This document shows positions 33,122-42,191 of a stretch of 64,000 bases of DNA, one piece after another. The position numbers were made by a program, and so were the translations under genes. Position 1 is the first letter of the stretch, and each line of letters starts with the position of its first letter. The stretch comes from Iamia sp. SCSIO 61187 (GTDB taxonomy: Bacteria > Actinomycetota > Acidimicrobiia > Acidimicrobiales > Iamiaceae), in NCBI RefSeq assembly GCF_019443745.1, contig NZ_CP050948.1, positions 1,488,001 to 1,552,000 of the forward strand, read 5' to 3'. The notes beneath the pieces are model-generated. The model searched no databases. It was not told the DNA's origin and was given only the letters and a program-made list of their open reading frames with translations.

Positions 33122-34093
33122 ATGGCTGCCACCCACCCCCACGCCCCCTCGGAGACGACCGGGAGGGGCCGCGACGCCACCGCGCCCCGGGAGATCCCCC
33201 GCAAGGGGTGGGTCGACGTCCTCAAGCGCACCAAGGACGAGGCCAAGGCCGACAACGTGCCCCTGCTCGCCGCCGGGGTCGCCTTCTACGCCCTCCTCTC
33301 GCTGGTGCCCGCCCTCGCCGCCCTGGTGTCGACCTACGGCCTCGTCGCCGACCCGGCGGACATCGACCGCCAGGTCTCCGACTCCCTCGCCGCGGCCCCC
33401 GAGGAGGTCCGGAACCTGGTGTCGGAGCAGATGACGGCGGTGACGCAGCAGTCGCAGGGCGGCCTCGGCATCACGGTGGTGGTCAGCATCCTGATCGCCC
33501 TCTGGTCCGCGTCGAGCGGCATGAAGCACCTCATGACGGCGGTCAACGTGGCCTACGACGAGGAGGAGACCCGGGGCTTCGTCGCCCTGCGCCTCCGAGC
33601 CCTCCTCCTGACCGTCGGCGCCATCGCCTTCGTGATCGTCGCCGTCGGCGTGATCACCGTCGTCCCGGCGCTGCTCGACGACACCTCGCTGGGCGGTGCC
33701 GCCCAGCTCACCATCTCGATCCTCCGCTTCCCGCTGCTCGGGCTCGGGCTGATGGCCGGGCTGGCCGTGCTCTACCGCTACGCCCCGGACCGGGACGAGC
33801 CCCGCTGGACCTGGACGGCCCCGGGGACCGTCGTCGCCACCGTGCTGTGGCTGGTCGGGTCGCTGCTGTTCTCGCTCTACACCTCGACCATGGGCTCCTA
33901 CGCCGAGACCTACGGGGCCCTCGGCGCCATCGTCGTGCTCATGCTGTGGCTGATGATCTCCGCCGCCGCCGTCGTCATCGGCGCCGAGATCAACGCCGAG
34001 TCCGAGCGCCAGACGGTGCGCGACAGCACCGAGGGCCGGTCGAAGCCCCTCGGTGACCGCAACGCCTTCGCCGCCGACACCGTCGGCTCCTGA
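33122..34093 (+). CDS. YihY/BrkB-family membrane protein
   Basis: The 323-residue protein has six membrane spans typical of YihY/BrkB: VPLLAAGVAFYALLSLVPAL at the first span, then LGITVVVSILIALWSASSGM, and SLLFSLYTSTMGSYAETYGALGAIVVLMLWLM near residue 258. Older names as ribonuclease BN are wrong; the function is unknown, possibly a transporter or envelope-related. It lies downstream of the LigD-like gene in the same direction, 62 bp apart. Confidence 0.88.
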   Translation: MAATHPHAPSETTGRGRDATAPREIPRKGWVDVLKRTKDEAKADNVPLLAAGVAFYALLSLVPALAALVSTYGLVADPADIDRQVSDSLAAAPEEVRNLVSEQMTAVTQQSQGGLGITVVVSILIALWSASSGMKHLMTAVNVAYDEEETRGFVALRLRALLLTVGAIAFVIVAVGVITVVPALLDDTSLGGAAQLTISILRFPLLGLGLMAGLAVLYRYAPDRDEPRWTWTAPGTVVATVLWLVGSLLFSLYTSTMGSYAETYGALGAIVVLMLWLMISAAAVVIGAEINAESERQTVRDSTEGRSKPLGDRNAFAADTVGS

Positions 34094-34102
34094 CCCCCGC
34101 GC

Positions 34103-35656
34103 TCAGCGGGTGACGGTGGCGTCGGGAGTGGGGTCGGGCTCGCCCTCGTGGCGGTGGAGGGGGCGGACGGCGGGGCCGGCCACCACGACGCCCTCGGCGT
34201 CGAAGCGCGACCCGTGGAGCGGGCAGTCCCACGTGGCGGCGGCCTCGTCCCAGCGGACGATGCCCCCGAGGTGGGTGCACACCAGCGAGACGGCGCAGCC
34301 GTCGGCCCCCTGGTCCCCGTCGACCCGGACGGCGCCGCAGGGCACCCCCCGCCGCCGACCCACCGGCGGCCCGCCGGCAGTGGTCGAGGACGAGGGGTGG
34401 GCCCACCCCAGCGCCATCTCCCGGGCGACCTCGGCGTTGAGGCGGGCGGCCTTCTTGGCGCCGGTGAGGCCCCGGTGGCGGCGGGGGTCGAAGAGGGCGT
34501 CCCACGGACGGGGCTCCTCGCCGAGGATCCGCCCGGCGACGGTCATGGCCGCCGCCGTCCCGTTCGTCATCCCCCACTTGGCGAACCCGGTCATGATCCA
34601 CGGGCTGCCGGGGAGGCGGTCGGCCCGCCCGGCGAACGGCAGCTGGTCGATCGGGCGCAGGTCGTGGGCGGACCAGCGGTGGGTCACGGCGGCGACGGCG
34701 AAGTGCTCGTGGGCCCATGCCAGCAGCTCCTCGGGCTCCTCGAGGGTGTCGACCTTCCGGCCGACGGTGTGCCCGCCGCCGCCCACCACCAGGACGGGCG
34801 TGCCGTCGGCGGTGGTCGCCGTGCGGAGCGAGCGGCTGGTGCTGTCCTCGCCGTAGGCCATGGGGAAGCCGTCGGCGACAGGCTCGTTCAAAGTGACGGC
34901 GATCCCGTGGGACATCGCCGGCTCGACCTGGGCGAAGAAGGCCCCGCGGTCGGTGATGGGCAGCAGGGTGGCGAGCACGATGTGGTCGGCGCGGACCCGG
35001 CCACCGTCGGTCGTGACGTGGCGGCCCCGGGGGTCGATGCCGGTCACCCGGCTCTGCTCGTGCACGTGGGCGCCGGGGGCCTCGTCGAGCTCGGCGGCCA
35101 GGTCGATCGTCCAGGCCCGGGAGTCGAGCTGGACCTGGTCGGCGAGGCGGACCGCCCGGCGGACCCCGAACGGCAGCTCGGGGACGGCGTCGCCCACCTC
35201 GACCGCCAGCCCCGCGGCGCGGGCCGCGTCGGCCTCGGCGTCGACCTCGTCGACGTGGGCGGCCTCGGTCGTGTAGGTGACGGCGTCGCGGATCTCGAGC
35301 CGGACGAGGGCGTCGCGCTCCTCGGCCCGGGTCACCACCCAGGCCTGGGCGGCGAGCTGGGCCTCGGTGTAGCCGGCGACGGCGGCGTCGCCGTGCGCCC
35401 GGCGGATGGCCGAGAGCCGGGTCGACTGGAGGGCGGTGACCTTGGCCGTGCTGGCCCCGGTCGTGCCCTGGCCGACGGTGCCGGCCTCCAGCACCCGGAC
35501 CCGGGCCCCGCCCCGGGCGAGCAGGACGGCGGCGGTCAGCCCGGCGATGCCCCCGCCGACGACGACCACGTCGGCCTCGACGTCGCCGTCGAGCGGTGGT
35601 CGGGCGGTGTCGGGGGCGGTCCAGAGCGGGCGGGCGGCGGCAGGCAGGTCGGGCAC
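34103..35656 (-). CDS. FAD-dependent oxidoreductase with C-terminal Rieske domain
   Basis: The 517-residue protein has an N-terminal FAD-binding motif VVVVGGGIAGLTAAVLLARGG and a DAO-type body (GRKVDTLEEPEELLAWAHEHF, RPIDQLPFAGR). The last 110 residues are a Rieske domain with CTHLGG and CPLHG, the two Cys-His pairs for a [2Fe-2S] cluster. Such fusions shuttle electrons inside one chain; the substrate is unknown. The GTG start at 35656 is chosen as the start nearest the FAD motif. It overlaps nothing but closely follows the glycosyltransferase operon terminator. Confidence 0.88.
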   Translation of the reverse strand: MPDLPAAARPLWTAPDTARPPLDGDVEADVVVVGGGIAGLTAAVLLARGGARVRVLEAGTVGQGTTGASTAKVTALQSTRLSAIRRAHGDAAVAGYTEAQLAAQAWVVTRAEERDALVRLEIRDAVTYTTEAAHVDEVDAEADAARAAGLAVEVGDAVPELPFGVRRAVRLADQVQLDSRAWTIDLAAELDEAPGAHVHEQSRVTGIDPRGRHVTTDGGRVRADHIVLATLLPITDRGAFFAQVEPAMSHGIAVTLNEPVADGFPMAYGEDSTSRSLRTATTADGTPVLVVGGGGHTVGRKVDTLEEPEELLAWAHEHFAVAAVTHRWSAHDLRPIDQLPFAGRADRLPGSPWIMTGFAKWGMTNGTAAAMTVAGRILGEEPRPWDALFDPRRHRGLTGAKKAARLNAEVAREMALGWAHPSSSTTAGGPPVGRRRGVPCGAVRVDGDQGADGCAVSLVCTHLGGIVRWDEAAATWDCPLHGSRFDAEGVVVAGPAVRPLHRHEGEPDPTPDATVTR

Positions 35657-35692
35657 CGGGGGCCACTCTCCCGGCCCCGCCCCGCCAACCCT

Positions 35693-35728
35693 CGGACGGA
35701 CCCCGCAGCAGGGGGCGGGTCCCGTCCG
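35693..35728 (-). terminator. Imperfect hairpin after the GT28-like gene
   Basis: The sequence CGGACGGACCCCGC pairs with GCGGGTCCCGTCCG with two mismatches. It starts 11 bp beyond the glycosyltransferase stop and separates that operon from the Rieske gene on the same strand. Confidence 0.5.
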
Positions 35729-35739
35729 ACGTTCGGTCG

Positions 35740-36774
35740 TCAGGGGGTCGGAGGGTGGGCCGCCCGGTCGACGACCCTGGCGAAGCGGGCCGCGCCCCGC
35801 CGGTCGTGCAGCGGGTCCCACCGGTCCGGGTCGAGCCCGGCGACCTCGTCGAGGAGGGCCGGCCACTCGGGGGCGTCGGGCCAGCGGGGGCGGACGGCGA
35901 CGGGGGCCACGCCCTCGAGGTGGGCGGCGAAGGTCCGCTGCTCGGCGAAGGGGCGGTCCTGGGGGAGGAGGACGGCGGGCCGCCGGGCGGCGGCGATGTC
36001 GGCGACCGACCCCGCGCCGCAGGCGGCGATGACGACGGACGCCTCGGCGAGGAGCGGCCACGGGTCGGGGACGGGCCCGAGCCACCGGACGAGGGACGCG
36101 GCCCCGTCGGTCCCGGGCGGCACGGCGCCGGCCGCGGTCCACGACCAGCCGGCGGCGGCCGTGGCCCGGGCGGCGGCGTCGACGGCCCGGCCGTCCACGC
36201 CGTGGGCCCCCGACGGCAGGAGGACCAGCACCCGGCGCCCGCACGGCGGCCCCGGCAGCGGGAGGTGGTCGAACCGGCTGGTCAGGCCGATGGGCTCGAG
36301 GGTGCCCGCCCACGGCGCCATCCAGTCCTCGCGGTGGCTGGCGGGCCAGGCCCCGACGAGGGCGGCGGCGGAGTCCCACGCGGCGCGGTGGGGCCGGTCG
36401 TCGCGCCGGCCGTGCATCACCACGGCGACGGTGGGCACCCCGAGAAGGGCGCCGAGCACGGTGACCTCGCACGAGACGTCGGTGACGATCGCCGCCGGCC
36501 CGGCCTCGGCGAGCCACCCGGCGATGGCCCGCATGCGCCCGGCGTAGCCGGGGTGGCCGGGCGGGACCCAGTGCCAGGCCCCGCCCCGCGTCGGGTCGGG
36601 TCCGATCGGCGGCGTGTCGTCGCGCGGCAGCGGGATCCACGGCCCCCGCCACCCCACCGGTCGGCCCCCCGACCCCAGCCCCACGAGCCGGGTGCCCAGC
36701 ACGGTGGACAGGGCGCTGGCCAGCGCCCCGTGGCCGGCGCCCTCGTGGTGGACGTAGTAGCCGACCGCGGTCAC
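35740..36774 (-). CDS. MGT/GT28-like glycosyltransferase
   Basis: The 344-residue protein has the GT-B layout with a C-terminal donor-binding region: SVVIAACGAGSVADIAAARRPAVLLPQDRPFAEQ, which resembles MurG and UDP-glycosyltransferase C-terminal loops. The N-terminal half has VGYYVHHEGAGHGALASALS. It overlaps the upstream GT4 gene by GTGA, so the two probably form a two-gene operon. It may transfer a sugar to a lipid or natural-product acceptor. Confidence 0.82.
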   Translation of the reverse strand: MTAVGYYVHHEGAGHGALASALSTVLGTRLVGLGSGGRPVGWRGPWIPLPRDDTPPIGPDPTRGGAWHWVPPGHPGYAGRMRAIAGWLAEAGPAAIVTDVSCEVTVLGALLGVPTVAVVMHGRRDDRPHRAAWDSAAALVGAWPASHREDWMAPWAGTLEPIGLTSRFDHLPLPGPPCGRRVLVLLPSGAHGVDGRAVDAAARATAAAGWSWTAAGAVPPGTDGAASLVRWLGPVPDPWPLLAEASVVIAACGAGSVADIAAARRPAVLLPQDRPFAEQRTFAAHLEGVAPVAVRPRWPDAPEWPALLDEVAGLDPDRWDPLHDRRGAARFARVVDRAAHPPTP

Positions 36775-37871
36775 GCCGCCAGCAGGCTGCGGTAGGCGTC
36801 GACGTACTGGTCGACCATCCGGTCGACCGATCCGATCTCGACGGCGCGCCGGCGCGCCGCGGTCCGGTCCAGCCCGCCGGCACCGTCGATCGCCGCGGCC
36901 AGGGCGTCGGTCCCGGCCTCGGGGACCACGACCCGGCTGCAGGTCGCGTCGAGCACCTCGACCAGCCCGCCCCGGCCGATGGCGGCCACCGGCGTCCCGC
37001 AGGCCAGCGCCTCCAGGGCGACCAGGCCGAAGGGTTCGTCCCACAACGGCGACACGACGGCCACCCGCGACGCGCCGACGAGGGCGGCCAGCTCCGGCAG
37101 GGCCAGGTGACCCACCCACTCGGCGCCGGGGCCGAGGCGGGGGGCGACCTCGGCGTCCCAGTAGGCCGGGTCGTGGCGGGGGCCGGCGATGCGGAGGTGC
37201 CGGCCGGCCCGGCGGGTGGCGTCGATGGCGAGGTGCAGGCCCTTCTCGGGGACGATCCGACCGAACCACACGGCGTCGTCCCCGCCCGGGCCCGGGCGCC
37301 ACTGGTCGAGGTCGACGGCGTTGGTGACCACGTCGGCGTCGGGCACGGTCGGGCGCCAGGCGTCGGCGGTGTGGCGGGAGACGGCGCAGAACCGGACCGG
37401 CAGCGGCGTCGCGCTGGCCCGGATCGCCATCTCCATCCAGGGCGTGGGCGGGGTGTGCAGGGTCGTGACCTGGGCGATCGACAGGGCCGGGGCCATGGCC
37501 AGGGGCAGGTGGTGGGTCGAGCTGTTGTGGACCACGTCGAAGGTCCGCCCTCCGTCGGCGGCCAGCTCGAGCATGGTGGAGAGGTAGGCGTGGTGGTCGG
37601 CCATGGCCACCTCGGGGCCGGCGGAGACGTCGGCCCGGGCCCCGGCGCTGAGCTCCACCTCGCCCCCGGCGAAGGTGCGGGCGTCGAGGCGCTCGTCGGA
37701 GCCGGCGCCGGCGAAGACGGTGACGTGGTGGCCGTGGCGGCGCAGACCGGTGGCCAGCTGCCACGTGTGGGCCTCCAGGCCGCCGGCGAAGGGCTCACGG
37801 ATCGGGAAGCGGCTGCTGGCGAGGAGGGCGATGCGGAGCGGCGACGGGGCCACCGTCGGTGGTTGGATCAC
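36771..37871 (-). CDS. GT4-family glycosyltransferase
   Basis: The 366-residue protein has GT4 motifs: EPFAGGLEAHTWQLATGLRRHGHHVTVF at the start, GRIVPEKGLHLAIDATR and the donor-binding EPFGLVALEALACGTPVAAIGRGG with the E-x7-E pair. The GTG at 37871 is preceded by GAGGAGGT, making it the best start; another GTG at 37877 is possible. It transfers an activated sugar to an acceptor in the cytoplasm. It is divergent from the sulfotransferase across a region with a perfect palindrome. Confidence 0.88.
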   Translation of the reverse strand: MIQPPTVAPSPLRIALLASSRFPIREPFAGGLEAHTWQLATGLRRHGHHVTVFAGAGSDERLDARTFAGGEVELSAGARADVSAGPEVAMADHHAYLSTMLELAADGGRTFDVVHNSSTHHLPLAMAPALSIAQVTTLHTPPTPWMEMAIRASATPLPVRFCAVSRHTADAWRPTVPDADVVTNAVDLDQWRPGPGGDDAVWFGRIVPEKGLHLAIDATRRAGRHLRIAGPRHDPAYWDAEVAPRLGPGAEWVGHLALPELAALVGASRVAVVSPLWDEPFGLVALEALACGTPVAAIGRGGLVEVLDATCSRVVVPEAGTDALAAAIDGAGGLDRTAARRRAVEIGSVDRMVDQYVDAYRSLLAA

Positions 37872-37934
37872 GTGCACCTCCTCGGTGGTCGGCCGGACCG
37901 GCCCTCCCTTCCCGGCGCCGCCCGTACCGCGGGA

Positions 37935-37948
37935 CACCCGATCGGGTG
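37935..37948. promoter_or_regulatory. 14-bp perfect palindrome in the divergent promoter region
   Basis: CACCCGATCGGGTG is a perfect palindrome at 37935-37948. It lies in the 118-bp region between the divergent GT4 and sulfotransferase genes, so it may be an operator for both. No regulator gene is next to it. Confidence 0.5.
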
Positions 37949-37989
37949 ATCGGCCGTCTGCGCCGCCCGCCCCGGGCGAGTGGGCGACG

Positions 37990-38808
37990 ATGACGGCCCC
38001 CCTCGCGCCCGTGGTCGCCGCCCGCCCGGGGGCGGCGGGCCACGCCGACGTGGTGGTGGTCGGAGCGCCCCGGAGCGGGACCTCGCTGGTCGCCCAGCTG
38101 GTGGCCGCCAGCGGCGTCGACTTCGGGGACCACCTCCTCCCGCCCGACCCCGGCAACCCGCGGGGGTTCCTGGAGGACACCCGCGTGTCGGACCTCGACG
38201 ACGAGCTCCTCGCCCCCCACGTGGTCGGCCGGGGCCTCCTGCCCGTGCCCGAGGCCCGCCTGGCATGGGTCGGCGCCCCCGACCCCGGCGTGCGCATCAC
38301 GGCCGCCGCCGGCCAGCGCCAGCGCATGGCCGCCCTCCTCGCCGGGGCCGGCCCCCGGGGCATCAAGGACCCCCGGCTGGTGTGGACCTTCGCCGCCTGG
38401 CGGCCCGTCCTGCGCCCCGGCACCCGGTGCGTCGCCATCGTCCGCCACCCGGCCGAGGTCGCGGTCAGCCTGCGGACGATGTGGGAGCGGGACCGGTCCT
38501 ACTACGGCGCCCTCGAGGTCACCGTCGAGCGCGGCCTCGCCCTCTGGACGGCGGCCAACCGCCGGCTGGCCGCCTTGGTCGAGGGCGGAGGGTGGCTGGT
38601 GCTCGACCACGCCGCCCTGCTGGCGGGGGAGGGGGTCGACGCCCTCACCCGGTTCACCGGGCGGCCCGTCCCCGCCGGCGGGGTCGACCCCGCCCTGCAC
38701 CGCAGCGCCCGCCGGGTGCCGGTGCCGGCCGCGGCCGAGCGGCTGTACGCCGACCTGAGCGCCCGGGCCCGGAGCGACGCCACCCGGTGGGCCGGCCGTG
38801 GGCGCTGA
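37990..38808 (+). CDS. Sulfotransferase
   Basis: The 272-residue protein has the PAPS 5'-phosphosulfate loop VVVVGAPRSGTSLVAQLVAASG and the 3'-phosphate loop CVAIVRHPAEVAVSLRTMWERDRSYYGALEV, both classical for sulfotransferases that use PAPS. It lies beside two glycosyltransferase operons and overlaps a GT2 gene, so the acceptor is likely a glycan or glycolipid. The ATG at 37990 is the best start. Confidence 0.85.
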   Translation: MTAPLAPVVAARPGAAGHADVVVVGAPRSGTSLVAQLVAASGVDFGDHLLPPDPGNPRGFLEDTRVSDLDDELLAPHVVGRGLLPVPEARLAWVGAPDPGVRITAAAGQRQRMAALLAGAGPRGIKDPRLVWTFAAWRPVLRPGTRCVAIVRHPAEVAVSLRTMWERDRSYYGALEVTVERGLALWTAANRRLAALVEGGGWLVLDHAALLAGEGVDALTRFTGRPVPAGGVDPALHRSARRVPVPAAAERLYADLSARARSDATRWAGRGR

Positions 38809-39700
38809 CACCGGGCTGGCCGTCCTCACCCTCGTCCGGGACCGCAACGAGATGCTGGGGCGGCTCCTCGACGGCCTCGACGCCGGCGACCGCCGGCCCG
38901 CCGAGGTCGTCGTGGCCCGCTGCGGGGGCGCCGACCCGCGCCCGGTCGTCGGCGACCGCCCGTACCCCGTCCGGGTGCTCGAGGTCGACAGCCCCGACGA
39001 CCGCATCCCCTACGCCCCGGCCCGCAACCGCGGCGCGGCGGCGGCCCGGGCCCCGGCCATCGCCTTCCTCGACGCCGACTGCATCCCGGCGGCGGGCTAC
39101 GTCGCCGCCCTCGCCGACGCCCTCGCCGCCGGCGACGCCCTGGCCACCGGCGAGGTGCTGTACCTCCCGCCCGGCACGCCCCCCGGGGCCGACGAGGCCG
39201 AGCTCCGCCGTCTCGGGCGGCCCCACCCCCACCGCGAGCGCCCACCCGCCGAGGGTGTGGCCCTCGGGGGCCGCCACGAGCTGGTGTGGGGCCTGCACAT
39301 GGCGCTGCGCCGCTCCACCTTCCACGCCCTCGGCGGCTTCGACGAGGGCTACCGGGGCTACGCCGGCGAGGACACCGACCTCGCCGTCACCGCCCGGGCC
39401 GCCGGGGTGCCCGTGGCCCTCGTCGCCGGGGCCGAGGTCTTCCACCAGCACCACGACTCGTGGGAGCCGCCCCTCCAGCAGGCGGCGGCGACGGTGGCCA
39501 ACGCCCAGCACTTCCGGGACCGCTGGGGCTGGTGGCCCATGGACGGGTGGCTGGCCGACATGGCCGCCCTCGGGGTCATCCGGTGGAGCCCCACGGCCGA
39601 GGTGGCCGAGGTGCTGCGGCCCCCGACGGCGGCCGAGCTGGCCGCCGCCCACCGCTCGGAGGCCCTCCCGTTCCGCACCGACCCCGGCGGTGCGGGGTGA
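38798..39700 (+). CDS. GT2-family glycosyltransferase
   Basis: The 300-residue protein has GT2/GT-A motifs: LAVLTLVRDRNEMLGRLLDGLDAG, PARNRGAAAARAPAIAFLDADCIPA with the DxD-like metal site, then HELVWGLHMALRRSTFHALGGFDEGY and GEDTDLAVTARAAG. It should transfer a sugar from a nucleotide donor. It overlaps the sulfotransferase gene by 11 bp, so the pair probably decorates the same glycan. The GTG start at 38798 is chosen. Confidence 0.88.
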   Translation: MGADTGLAVLTLVRDRNEMLGRLLDGLDAGDRRPAEVVVARCGGADPRPVVGDRPYPVRVLEVDSPDDRIPYAPARNRGAAAARAPAIAFLDADCIPAAGYVAALADALAAGDALATGEVLYLPPGTPPGADEAELRRLGRPHPHRERPPAEGVALGGRHELVWGLHMALRRSTFHALGGFDEGYRGYAGEDTDLAVTARAAGVPVALVAGAEVFHQHHDSWEPPLQQAAATVANAQHFRDRWGWWPMDGWLADMAALGVIRWSPTAEVAEVLRPPTAAELAAAHRSEALPFRTDPGGAG

Positions 39701-39733
39701 CCGGGCGTCAGGGCCCGTCGCTACCATCGCGCC

Positions 39734-40537
39734 ATGGCGGTCGTGACCCGGAACAACGTGGTGGCGTCGGGTGTGGCCGACGGCCAGCCGATGGTCTTCG
39801 CCCACGGCTTCGGCTGCGACCAGCACATGTGGCGCCACGTCGTCCCCGCCTTCGAGGACCGCTTCCGCACGGTGGTCTTCGACCACGTGGGCTTCGGCCG
39901 GTCGGACCTCGACGCCTTCGACCCGGAGCGCCACGGCTCCCTCCAGGGCTACGCCGACGACCTCCTCGAGGTGTGCGCCGAGCTGGGCCTCGAGCGGGTG
40001 ATCCTCGTCGGGCACTCGGTCAGCGCCATGATCGCCCTGCGGGCCGCCATCACCGCCCCCGAGGTCTTCGACCGGTTGGTGCTGGTGTGCCCGTCGCCCC
40101 GCTACATCGACGACGACGGCTACGTCGGCGGGTTCAGCGAGGCCGACATCGACGACCTGCTGGCCGCCCTCGACGACAACTACCTGGGCTGGTCGAGCGC
40201 CATGGCACCGGTGATCATGGGGACGCCGGACCGGCCCGAGCTGGGTGAGGAGCTCACCAACTCGTTCTGCCGGACCGACCCCGCCATCGCCCGGGCCTTC
40301 GCCCGGGTGACGTTCCTGTCGGACTCCCGCCCCGACCTGCCCCGGGTCACCGTGCCCACCCTGGTGCTCCAGAGCCGGGAGGACGTGATCGCCCGCCCGG
40401 TCGTCGGTGCCTACGTGCACGAGAACATCCCGGACAGCGAGATGGTCGTCCTCGACGCCGTCGGCCACTGCCCCAACCTCAGCGCCCCGGACGAGACCGT
40501 CGCCGCCATCGAGGCCTTCGTGGCCGCCCCGCGCTGA
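39734..40537 (+). CDS. rsbQ: RsbQ-like alpha/beta hydrolase
   Basis: The 267-residue protein matches the RsbQ stress hydrolase: GFGCDQHMWRHVVPAFEDRF, the catalytic Ser in LVGHSVSAMIALRAA, and GHCPNLSAPDETVAAIEAF with the catalytic His. In Bacillus, RsbQ is needed by the PAS-PP2C phosphatase RsbP, and the next gene here is such a phosphatase. The substrate or ligand is a small hydrophobic molecule. The gene has no operon partner upstream; its promoter region is short. The pairing with an RsbP-like gene strongly supports the call. Confidence 0.88.
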   Translation: MAVVTRNNVVASGVADGQPMVFAHGFGCDQHMWRHVVPAFEDRFRTVVFDHVGFGRSDLDAFDPERHGSLQGYADDLLEVCAELGLERVILVGHSVSAMIALRAAITAPEVFDRLVLVCPSPRYIDDDGYVGGFSEADIDDLLAALDDNYLGWSSAMAPVIMGTPDRPELGEELTNSFCRTDPAIARAFARVTFLSDSRPDLPRVTVPTLVLQSREDVIARPVVGAYVHENIPDSEMVVLDAVGHCPNLSAPDETVAAIEAFVAAPR

Positions 40538-40538
40538 G

Positions 40539-41708
40539 GTGGCCGACCCCGACCCCGAGCGGGCCGCCCCGCTCCCGGCCGAGGACCCCGACGCCCTCTA
40601 CCACGACGCCCCCTGCGGCTACCTGACGACGTGGATGGACGGCACCATCGCCCGCGTCAACCGGCGCCTCCTCGGGTGGATCGGCGCCACCGAGGCCGAC
40701 CTTGTGGGGCGGCGCCGCTTCCCCGACCTGCTGCGGGTGGGCGGGAAGATCTTCTACGAGACGCACTACGCCCCGCTCCTGGCCATGCAGGGAGCGGTCG
40801 CCGACGTGGCCCTCGACCTGCGGGTCGCCGGCGGCGGGTCCCACCCCGTGGTGGCGACGTCCCACGTCGTGGCGGCCGCCGGGGGCGTCCCGGCCCACGT
40901 CCGCACCACGCTGGTCGACGCCACCGGGCGCCACGACTACGAGCGTGAGCTGCTGGCCGCCCGGCGGGCGGCGGAGGCGTCCGAGGCCCGGGTCCGGGAG
41001 ACGTCGCACGTGCTCCAGCAGAGCCTGCTGCAGGGCGGCATCGAGGGCGGCGACGGGTTCAGCGTGGAGACGCTCTACCGCCCCGCGGTCGAGAGCCTGG
41101 AGGTCGGGGGCGACTGGTACGACGCCTTCCCGCTCCCGGAGCGGGGGACGGTCTCGGCGTCGGTCGGCGACGTGGTGGGCCGCGGCCTCTCCGCCGCCGC
41201 CGCCATGGGCCAGCTCCGCAGCGCCTTCCGGGCGCTGGCCGGCGTCGGGGCCGGGCCCAGCCGGGCCCTCGACCAGCTCGACGCCTTCGTCGATCGCGTC
41301 CCCGACGCCTGGATGGCGACGGTGGCGGCCGTCGAGCTCGAACCGGCCACCGGCCACCTGCGGTACGCCTGCGCCGGGCACCTCCCGCCCCTGCTCGTGG
41401 CCCCGGACGGGACCGCCACCTACCTGTGGGAGGGGCGGTCTCCGCCGCTGGCCGCCTTCCCGCTGGCTGCGCCCCGCCCCGAGGGGGCGGCGGAGGTGGA
41501 CCCGGGTGGGCGGGTCCTGGTCTTCACCGACGGTCTGGTGGAGCGCCAAGAGCGCGACATCGACGTCGGCCTCGAGGTGCTGGCGGCGGCGGCCACCCGG
41601 CTCCACGACCGCCCACCGGCGGAGATGGTCGACCTCCTGGTGGCCGAGCTCCTGGAGGACGAGAAGACGCGCGACGACGTCTGCCTGCTGTGCCTCAGCC
41701 GGACCTGA
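40539..41708 (+). CDS. rsbP: RsbP-like PAS-PP2C serine phosphatase
   Basis: The 389-residue protein has an N-terminal PAS domain (about residues 20-140: ALYHDAPCGYLTTWMDGTIARVN) and, after a short helical linker, a SpoIIE/PP2C phosphatase domain (about 170-389: EVGGDWYDAFPLP, GDVVGRGLSAAAAMGQLRSAFRAL, VFTDGLVERQ). This is the RsbP layout. It should dephosphorylate a STAS antagonist, probably the RsbV-like protein at 42192, when the PAS/RsbQ input is on. The GTG start at 40539 lies one base after the RsbQ stop. Confidence 0.87.
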   Translation: MADPDPERAAPLPAEDPDALYHDAPCGYLTTWMDGTIARVNRRLLGWIGATEADLVGRRRFPDLLRVGGKIFYETHYAPLLAMQGAVADVALDLRVAGGGSHPVVATSHVVAAAGGVPAHVRTTLVDATGRHDYERELLAARRAAEASEARVRETSHVLQQSLLQGGIEGGDGFSVETLYRPAVESLEVGGDWYDAFPLPERGTVSASVGDVVGRGLSAAAAMGQLRSAFRALAGVGAGPSRALDQLDAFVDRVPDAWMATVAAVELEPATGHLRYACAGHLPPLLVAPDGTATYLWEGRSPPLAAFPLAAPRPEGAAEVDPGGRVLVFTDGLVERQERDIDVGLEVLAAAATRLHDRPPAEMVDLLVAELLEDEKTRDDVCLLCLSRT

Positions 41709-42165
41709 CCTCGGCGTCGCCGGCGTCGAGGAGGGCCCACACCGTCTTGCCGTCGGTCGCCGAGGGGCGGACGCCCCAGCTGGCGGCGAGGGCGTCGACG
41801 ATGCGCAGGCCGTGGCCCCGGGTGCGCTGCTCGTAGGGGTCGACCGGGGCGGGCACGCCGGGCCCGTGGTCGCTCACCGCCACCTCGACGCGGCCGGGGC
41901 CGACGAGCCGGGCCTCGACCGCCGACGCCTCGCCGGAGTGGCGGATGGCGTTGGTGATGAGCTCGGAGACGACGACCGCCAGCTCCTCGTGCTCGCTGAA
42001 GCCCCAGCTGCGGGCGGCGTCGACCAGCCGGTTGCGGGCCTCGCCCAGGTGGGCCAGGTCGACGGGGACGTCGATCCGCACCGAGGCACCACCGTCGTCG
42101 ACCACCGCGCCCAACTGCCCCCCACCCGGGGTCCCAACCCCTGCCATCGGCGTACGATGGGCCAC
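41695..42165 (-). CDS. rsbW: RsbW-like HATPase anti-sigma-factor kinase
   Basis: The 156-residue protein has a GHKL ATPase fold: N box ELITNAIRHSG, G1 box SDHGPGVPAP and G2 region TRGHGLRIVDALA. Such proteins bind and phosphorylate STAS antagonists or bind sigma factors. It overlaps the phosphatase by 14 bp convergently and is divergent from the STAS gene, so all four parts are together. GTG 42165 or ATG 42147 could be the start. Confidence 0.85.
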   Translation of the reverse strand: MAHRTPMAGVGTPGGGQLGAVVDDGGASVRIDVPVDLAHLGEARNRLVDAARSWGFSEHEELAVVVSELITNAIRHSGEASAVEARLVGPGRVEVAVSDHGPGVPAPVDPYEQRTRGHGLRIVDALAASWGVRPSATDGKTVWALLDAGDAEVRSG

Positions 42166-42191
42166 CGAGCACCCGGCGACGAGGAGGATCA

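Noticed and set aside
33122-34093. Considered ribonuclease BN
   Set aside because: The YihY/BrkB family was once annotated as ribonuclease BN; that is now known to be wrong, and the protein is a membrane protein.
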